Below are positions 6,110 to 9,159 of a stretch of DNA of 9,159 nucleotides, piece by piece. The DNA is taken from positions 1 to 9,159 of the forward strand of contig CAYQFA010000030.1 in NCBI GenBank assembly GCA_964416665.1. Reading direction: 5' to 3'. The notes below the pieces were generated by a model that saw nothing but the letters and a program-made list of their open reading frames with translations, searched no databases and was not told the origin of the DNA. The translations under genes and the position numbers were made by a program. Within the stretch, counting starts at the first letter, position 1, and each line of letters begins with the position of its first letter. Source of the DNA: JAKAGE01 sp964416665. GTDB taxonomy: Bacteria > Patescibacteriota > Minisyncoccia > UBA6257 > 2-01-FULL-56-20.

Positions 6110-6466
6110 ATGCAACACGGCAAAAAACAGGCACAAAAATTTGGCAGGCTCCGCGGCGACCGCATCTCATTCATGCGCAACCTTTGCAATGATTTGATCC
6201 GTAACGGCTCGATCGAGACGACCGAAGCGCGCGCGAAGGCGATCCGCCCGAAGGTGGAGCGTTTGGTGTCGCACGCAAAGAAGCAGACCATCTCCGCGCG
6301 CCGCATCATTTTGAGCCGTGTGGATAATGCGCGCGTGACGAAGAAGCTTTTCGAGGACTACGGTCCGCGTTATGCCGAGCGGAAGGGCGGTTATCTTCGT
6401 ATCACAAAACTTGCCCAGGCCCGCAAGCGCGACGGCACCCGCATGGCGCGTATTGAATTCGTATAA
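6110..6466 (+). CDS. rplQ: Large ribosomal subunit protein bL17
   Basis: bL17 lies near the peptide exit tunnel of the 50S subunit. The 118-residue product matches the family length. Landmarks are the basic start MQHGKKQAQKFGRLRGDRISFMRNLCNDLI (family MRHRKAGRKLGR...R..LLRNLA..L), IETTEARAKAIRPKVERLVSHAKK, and the C-terminal RYAERKGGYLRITKLAQARKRDGTRMARIEFV. The gene follows the long hairpin after rpoA, so its expression may be uncoupled from rpoA. The 12 bases before the ATG have no G and no Shine-Dalgarno site. Confidence 0.97.
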   Translation: MQHGKKQAQKFGRLRGDRISFMRNLCNDLIRNGSIETTEARAKAIRPKVERLVSHAKKQTISARRIILSRVDNARVTKKLFEDYGPRYAERKGGYLRITKLAQARKRDGTRMARIEFV

Positions 6467-6492
6467 CATTTCCTGTACACTATCCGAGACCT

Positions 6493-6885
6493 ATGGACTA
6501 TCACATTGACGCAAAAAACAAAGTATTGGGACGTTTGGCGACCGACATCGCTCTTATTTTGCAAGGCAAGAAATCGGCGGCATACGAGCGCAACCGCGTA
6601 AGCGAGGATAAGGTCTACGTGAAGAACGTGGAAGGACTTCGCGTTACCGGCAACAAGCTGATCCAGAAAACGTACTACAAGCACACGGGCTACGTTGGTC
6701 ATCTTAAAGAAAAATCACTTGAGCAGAAAATGGATCAGGATCCGCGCTGGGTTTTGCAGCACGCGGTCCGCAAGATGCTTCCGCGCAATTTTTTGACCCA
6801 GCAGAGAATCAAGAATCTGGTTTTTGTCGACAAGACCGGGGCGATCGTGAGGACCGGTGCAAGGCCAGCCAAGTTGGCAAAATAA
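6493..6885 (+). CDS. rplM: Large ribosomal subunit protein uL13
   Basis: uL13 is an early assembly protein of the 50S subunit. The 130-residue product is slightly shorter than the usual 140 or so, mainly at the N-terminus. Conserved segments are DAKNKVLGRLATDIALILQGK, the strand-turn VYVKNVEGLRVTGNK, the signature YYKHTGYVGHLKE, and VLQHAVRKMLPRNFLTQQRIKNLVF. The 26-base gap after rplQ is the only short operon spacer with several G residues (three), but no GGAGG-like site is present. In E. coli rplM-rpsI is a separate operon; here it directly follows rplQ, without the truA gene that often sits between them in Gram-positive genomes. Confidence 0.97.
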   Translation: MDYHIDAKNKVLGRLATDIALILQGKKSAAYERNRVSEDKVYVKNVEGLRVTGNKLIQKTYYKHTGYVGHLKEKSLEQKMDQDPRWVLQHAVRKMLPRNFLTQQRIKNLVFVDKTGAIVRTGARPAKLAK

Positions 6886-6893
6886 CTATTATC

Positions 6894-7334
6894 ATGGCAA
6901 CCGCAACCACCACTCATCATAAAGAAGCCGCCGCTGCACCGGCGAAGAAGTCCCGCTACACGGAAGCCGTGGGCCGTCGCAAGACCGCCATCGCGCGCGT
7001 GCGCATCAGCGCCGGCACCGGAAAGATGACCGTGAATGGCAAGACTCCAACGGAATATTTCACGCTTCCTCGTCTCGTCGCCGCTGCGCGCTCACCGCTC
7101 GAACAGCTCAAGCTCGATGAATATGATGTTTCCGTGAAGGTGTCCGGTGGCGGCATCCACGCCCAGGCAGACGCTGTCCGTCTTGGCCTCTCGCGCGCGA
7201 TCATCGCCAAGTCTCCCGATTGGAAACCGCGCCTTCGCACGATGGGTTTCCTCACTCGCGACTCCCGCATGGTGGAACGCAAGAAGTACGGTCTCCGCAA
7301 AGCGCGCCGCGCGCCGCAGTGGGCTAAACGCTAA
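6894..7334 (+). CDS. rpsI: Small ribosomal subunit protein uS9
   Basis: uS9 lies in the 30S head, and its C-terminal tail reaches the P-site tRNA anticodon. The 146-residue product has an Ala/Thr/Lys-rich N-terminal extension of about 20 residues before the family start RYTEAVGRRKTAIARVRI. Further landmarks are GKMTVNGKTPTEYF, the loop VSGGGIHAQADAVRLGLSRAI, LTRDSRMVERKKYGLRKARRAPQWAKR, including the conserved terminal Lys-Arg that contacts tRNA. It starts eight G-free bases after rplM and is the last gene of the operon. A terminator-like hairpin follows 21 bases downstream. Confidence 0.97.
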   Translation: MATATTTHHKEAAAAPAKKSRYTEAVGRRKTAIARVRISAGTGKMTVNGKTPTEYFTLPRLVAAARSPLEQLKLDEYDVSVKVSGGGIHAQADAVRLGLSRAIIAKSPDWKPRLRTMGFLTRDSRMVERKKYGLRKARRAPQWAKR

Positions 7335-7355
7335 AAATTCAATATTTGGATATAG

Positions 7356-7388
7356 CAAAACTGCCCTGATAGAATCGGGGCTGTTTTG
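7356..7388 (+). terminator. Probable terminator of the ribosomal operon
   Basis: CAAAACTGCCCTGAT pairs with ATCGGGGCTGTTTTG around the loop AGAA, with one T-T mismatch and one T-G wobble. The GC core (GCCC/GGGC) is flanked by A-run and T-run, so it could act in both directions. The T tract is only four bases long, then TATCT, so termination may be incomplete. Confidence 0.6.
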
Positions 7389-7493
7389 TATCTGTGTGGG
7401 GATTGAATATGTGAATTATTTGGCAAGCGGAAAAAAATACTCAGAAATAATTATTCATCAAAGAGATATGTGTGCAGAAATTGAATATGCTAC

Positions 7494-7520
7494 ATTAGTT
7501 CGAATCCAATCCGGTGCACT
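7494..7520 (+). other. tRNA 3'-end-like fragment (T arm plus acceptor strand)
   Basis: The segment contains GTTCGAATC, a perfect T-loop consensus. Flanks ATTAG and CCAAT pair at four of five positions, as in a T stem. CCGGTGC-A-CTA follows, in the place of an acceptor strand, discriminator base and near-CCA end. The matching 5' acceptor strand GCACCGG is not found about 70 bases upstream, so no whole tRNA is present. It could be a tRNA remnant, such as one left by an integrated element, or a chance match. Confidence 0.25.
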
Positions 7521-7539
7521 AGACGAATTCGTACGATAT

Positions 7540-7548
7540 TGATACTAT
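7540..7548 (+). promoter_or_regulatory. Possible extended -10 promoter before the ABC transporter
   Basis: TGATACTAT fits TGN plus a hexamer (TACTAT) with two mismatches to TATAAT. It stands six bases before the ATG at 7555, the same spacing as the promoters at 358-366 and 1569-1577. It would drive the small ORF and the transporter genes. The hexamer is weaker than in the other two. Confidence 0.35.
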
Positions 7549-7554
7549 TTCCTT

Positions 7555-7620
7555 ATGAGTCAAGAAGCACTCCGCATCGGGTTGGTAAGAAAAACAGAAG
7601 AGATCATTGGCGGCCTGTAA
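7555..7620 (+). CDS. Possible 21-residue leader ORF before the ABC transporter
   Basis: ATG 7555 to TAA 7618-7620 encodes 21 residues beginning MSQEALRIGLVRKTEE and ending in IIGGL. It starts six bases after a promoter-like motif and ends eight bases before the ATPase ATG. The peptide could form one short amphipathic helix. I recognise no family. It may be a leader peptide coupling translation into the ATPase gene, the remnant of a longer gene, or a chance frame. Confidence 0.3.
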   Translation: MSQEALRIGLVRKTEEIIGGL

Positions 7621-7628
7621 TCAAATAT

Positions 7629-8444
7629 ATGGAATTTCCAGGATCATCAAAAATAATCGAAGTAAATAATCTCGTAAAGAGATTTAAGGAATTTGCGGCA
7701 GTCGATGATATTTCTTTTAGCGTCGAAGCCGGAGAGATCTTCGCATGCCTTGGTCCGAACGGGGCGGGGAAGAGTACTCTCATCAAGATGCTTATAACTC
7801 TGCTCAAATCCACAAGCGGGGATGCCATTATTGATGGGCACGACATTGTCCACCAGGCTGCGGAGGTGCGCAATACGATTGGCTATGTGCCGCAATCAAT
7901 CTCGGTGGATGGAACGCTTACGGCGTATGAAAACCTGATGCTGTTCGCGCGGCTTTATGATATTCCGCGCGTGGAGCGTAAGACACGCATTCAGGAAACG
8001 CTCGAATTCTTAAACCTCCAGGGTCACGCGAATGCGCTCGTCCGTACTTTTTCCGGCGGTATGATCCGCAAGATGGAGATCGGGCAAGCGATGTTGCATC
8101 GGCCGAAGGTGTTGTTTTTGGACGAGCCGACGACAGGCCTCGATCCAATCGCCCAGCAGAGCGTGTGGGGTCACCTTGCAGATCTGCGCAAGACGAGGGG
8201 TACAACGATATTTTTTTCGACGCACAATATGGAAGAAGCTGACGGCGTGAGCGACCGCGTTGCCATTATGAATCAGGGGAAGGTTGCCGTGATTGGCACG
8301 GTAACGGAATTAAAAGAAAAAACCGGCAAGCCGAATGCCACGCTCGAGGATGCGTTCGTCTTTTTCTCCGGAAATAATATGAGCGATACGGGCAACTTCC
8401 ACGATATTCGTCGTATGCGTCAAACCGAAAAAAGACTGGGGTAA
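7629..8444 (+). CDS. ABC-2 type exporter, ATP-binding subunit (DrrA/CcmA-like)
   Basis: This 271-residue protein hydrolyses ATP to drive export through the membrane subunit encoded next. All nucleotide-binding motifs are present: Walker A GPNGAGKST (residues 42-50), Q-loop Gln89, signature FSGGM (141-145, Phe replacing the usual Leu), Walker B VLFLDE (161-166), D-loop GLD (170-172) and H-loop His199 in STHNMEEAD. The region after the switch, GKVAVIGTVTELKEKTG then LEDAFVFFSG, is typical of the drug/polysaccharide exporter (DrrA-like) subgroup. I chose ATG 7629 (MEFPGSSKIIEVNNL) because homology starts there. The frame is open upstream to 7539, but that extension is basic and unlike the family. 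The substrate cannot be told from the sequence. Confidence 0.93.
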   Translation: MEFPGSSKIIEVNNLVKRFKEFAAVDDISFSVEAGEIFACLGPNGAGKSTLIKMLITLLKSTSGDAIIDGHDIVHQAAEVRNTIGYVPQSISVDGTLTAYENLMLFARLYDIPRVERKTRIQETLEFLNLQGHANALVRTFSGGMIRKMEIGQAMLHRPKVLFLDEPTTGLDPIAQQSVWGHLADLRKTRGTTIFFSTHNMEEADGVSDRVAIMNQGKVAVIGTVTELKEKTGKPNATLEDAFVFFSGNNMSDTGNFHDIRRMRQTEKRLG

Positions 8445-8455
8445 TTTATACGCGC

Positions 8456-9159
8456 ATGTTCAATTATCTTTATGAAACAATAACAAAAGCCTGGGTGTTG
8501 ACTGAGATGGAGGCGCGAAAGCTCTGGCATGATCCGACCGAACTCATCTCGCGTGCAGTGCAACCGATTTTGTGGCTCGGCATTTTTGGCGAGGCGCTCA
8601 GTAAAGTGCGCGCGATTCCGACAGGTGGGTTCACATACTTGCAATTCATTACGCCGGGGATACTCACGCAATCGGTTGTTTTCGTTGCGATCTTTTACGG
8701 CCTCTATATCATTATGGATCGAGACACGGGTATCTTACAGAAACTGCTTGTTACGCCGACGCCGCGCCTCGCGCTCGTATGGGGAAAGATGCTTTCTGCG
8801 GGTTTGCGTGGGCTCTGTCAGGCGCTCATTGTTTTTATATTCGCGCTCATCCTCGGAGTATCGTTACATCTTTCGATTGTCACCATCCTCGGCGTGATCA
8901 TAATTGTCCTGCTTGGTGCTGCGGTCTTCACGGGTATTTCGATGATTATCGCCTCTATTGTAAAAACGCGTGAGCGCTTTATGGGCATCGGGCAGGTCAT
9001 CACATTACCGCTCTTCTTTGCATCAAACGCGATCTATCCGGTCTCGATCATGCCTCATTGGCTGCAGGTGGTGGCGGAGGTGAACCCGTTGAGCTATATG
9101 GTGGACGGCCTGCGTTCACTCATGCTGACCGGCACTACTGCCGGCGTGGGCCTCGATAT
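8456..9159 (+). CDS. ABC-2 type exporter, permease subunit (3' end outside window)
   Basis: ATG 8456 opens a frame that stays open to the window end, giving 234 residues. It starts 11 bases after the ATPase stop, so the two subunits are co-transcribed. Hydrophobic segments lie at about residues 33-48, 68-87, 119-137, 141-169 and 178-198; at least one more helix is expected beyond the window. The cytoplasmic loop RDTGILQKLLVTPTPR (89-104) is the coupling-helix region typical of ABC-2 permeases, and NPLSYMVDGLRSLM (210-223) is the conserved segment before the last helix. The N-terminal amphipathic stretch (ITKAWVLTEMEARKLWHDP) is also family-like. It resembles the DrrB/YadH group, but the exported compound is unknown. 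Confidence 0.9.
   Translation, partial: MFNYLYETITKAWVLTEMEARKLWHDPTELISRAVQPILWLGIFGEALSKVRAIPTGGFTYLQFITPGILTQSVVFVAIFYGLYIIMDRDTGILQKLLVTPTPRLALVWGKMLSAGLRGLCQALIVFIFALILGVSLHLSIVTILGVIIIVLLGAAVFTGISMIIASIVKTRERFMGIGQVITLPLFFASNAIYPVSIMPHWLQVVAEVNPLSYMVDGLRSLMLTGTTAGVGLD

Larger units (their letters stand above)
7389..7628 (+). other. AT-rich spacer between rpsI and the ABC transporter
   Basis: This stretch is clearly more AT-rich than the genes on either side, and no convincing long coding frame covers it. It contains a 10-base direct repeat, ATTGAATATG, at 7402-7411 and 7480-7489. It also holds a tRNA 3'-end-like segment (about 7494-7520), a promoter-like motif (7540-7548) and a 21-codon ORF (7555-7620), listed separately. 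I see no insertion sequence ends, CRISPR repeats or intact RNA gene. Confidence 0.5.

Noticed and set aside
7446..7520. A complete tRNA gene
   Set aside because: Only the T arm and 3' acceptor strand look right. No 5' acceptor, D arm or anticodon arm can be paired in the preceding bases.
7147..7542. 131-codon plus-strand frame running from inside rpsI into the spacer
   Set aside because: The first half is an out-of-frame reading of rpsI and the rest crosses the terminator hairpin and the AT-rich spacer. No domain is visible.
7539..7628. Upstream extension of the ABC ATPase by 30 codons
   Set aside because: The extension is basic and unlike the family, and homology begins right after ATG 7629. 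It also overlaps the promoter-like motif and the small ORF in another frame.
1..9159. CRISPR array, insertion sequence, riboswitch or defence system
   Set aside because: No spaced direct repeats, transposase, terminal inverted repeats around a gene, or known defence motifs were seen on either strand.

Overview
The window looks like the chromosome of a Candidate Phyla Radiation (Patescibacteria, probably Parcubacteria-type) bacterium. This is inferred from three things. The alanyl-tRNA synthetase and the RNA polymerase alpha subunit are both pared down. A degenerate FtsA/PilM-like gene sits beside a membrane protein with a baseplate-J-like repeat, a pairing I associate with Parcubacteria. No gene start has a usable Shine-Dalgarno site. 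Coding DNA is moderately GC-rich and the spacers are AT-rich. All genes lie on the + strand. The 13 confident stop codons are 11 TAA, 2 TAG and no TGA, and no in-frame TGA is read through, so the standard bacterial code fits.

Layout. 1-368: the 3' end of alaS, stopping right after the editing domain. 373-1542: a degenerate actin-fold (FtsA/PilM-like) protein. 1585-3264: a single-pass membrane protein with a cytoplasmic domain, an acidic linker and a large exported region. Both of these are preceded by an extended -10 promoter 6-7 nt from the start codon, suggesting leaderless mRNAs. 3265-7334: a translation/transcription operon, infA-rpmJ-rpsM-rpsK-rpsD-rpoA-rplQ-rplM-rpsI. It is driven by a consensus sigma-70 promoter that abuts the previous stop codon, and a 19-codon upstream ORF overlaps the infA start as TAATG. 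The rpoA-rplQ gap holds a 21-bp perfect inverted repeat with a competing alternative pairing. 7335-7628: an AT-rich spacer with a probable terminator, a tRNA 3'-end-like fragment and a 21-codon ORF behind a promoter-like motif. 7629-9159: an ABC-2 type exporter, ATPase followed by permease; the permease runs off the window.

How they work together. The central operon makes initiation factor 1, seven ribosomal proteins and RNA polymerase alpha, joining what are separate alpha and rplM-rpsI operons in E. coli. The two genes before it may form a cytoplasmic actin-fold/membrane partner pair comparable to PilM-PilN, which is inference. The last two genes form one transporter.

Most worth a second look: RpoA without its C-terminal domain, G-free and Shine-Dalgarno-free leaders, the promoter-to-start spacing, the rpoA-rplQ hairpin, and the FtsA-like/baseplate-J-like pair.
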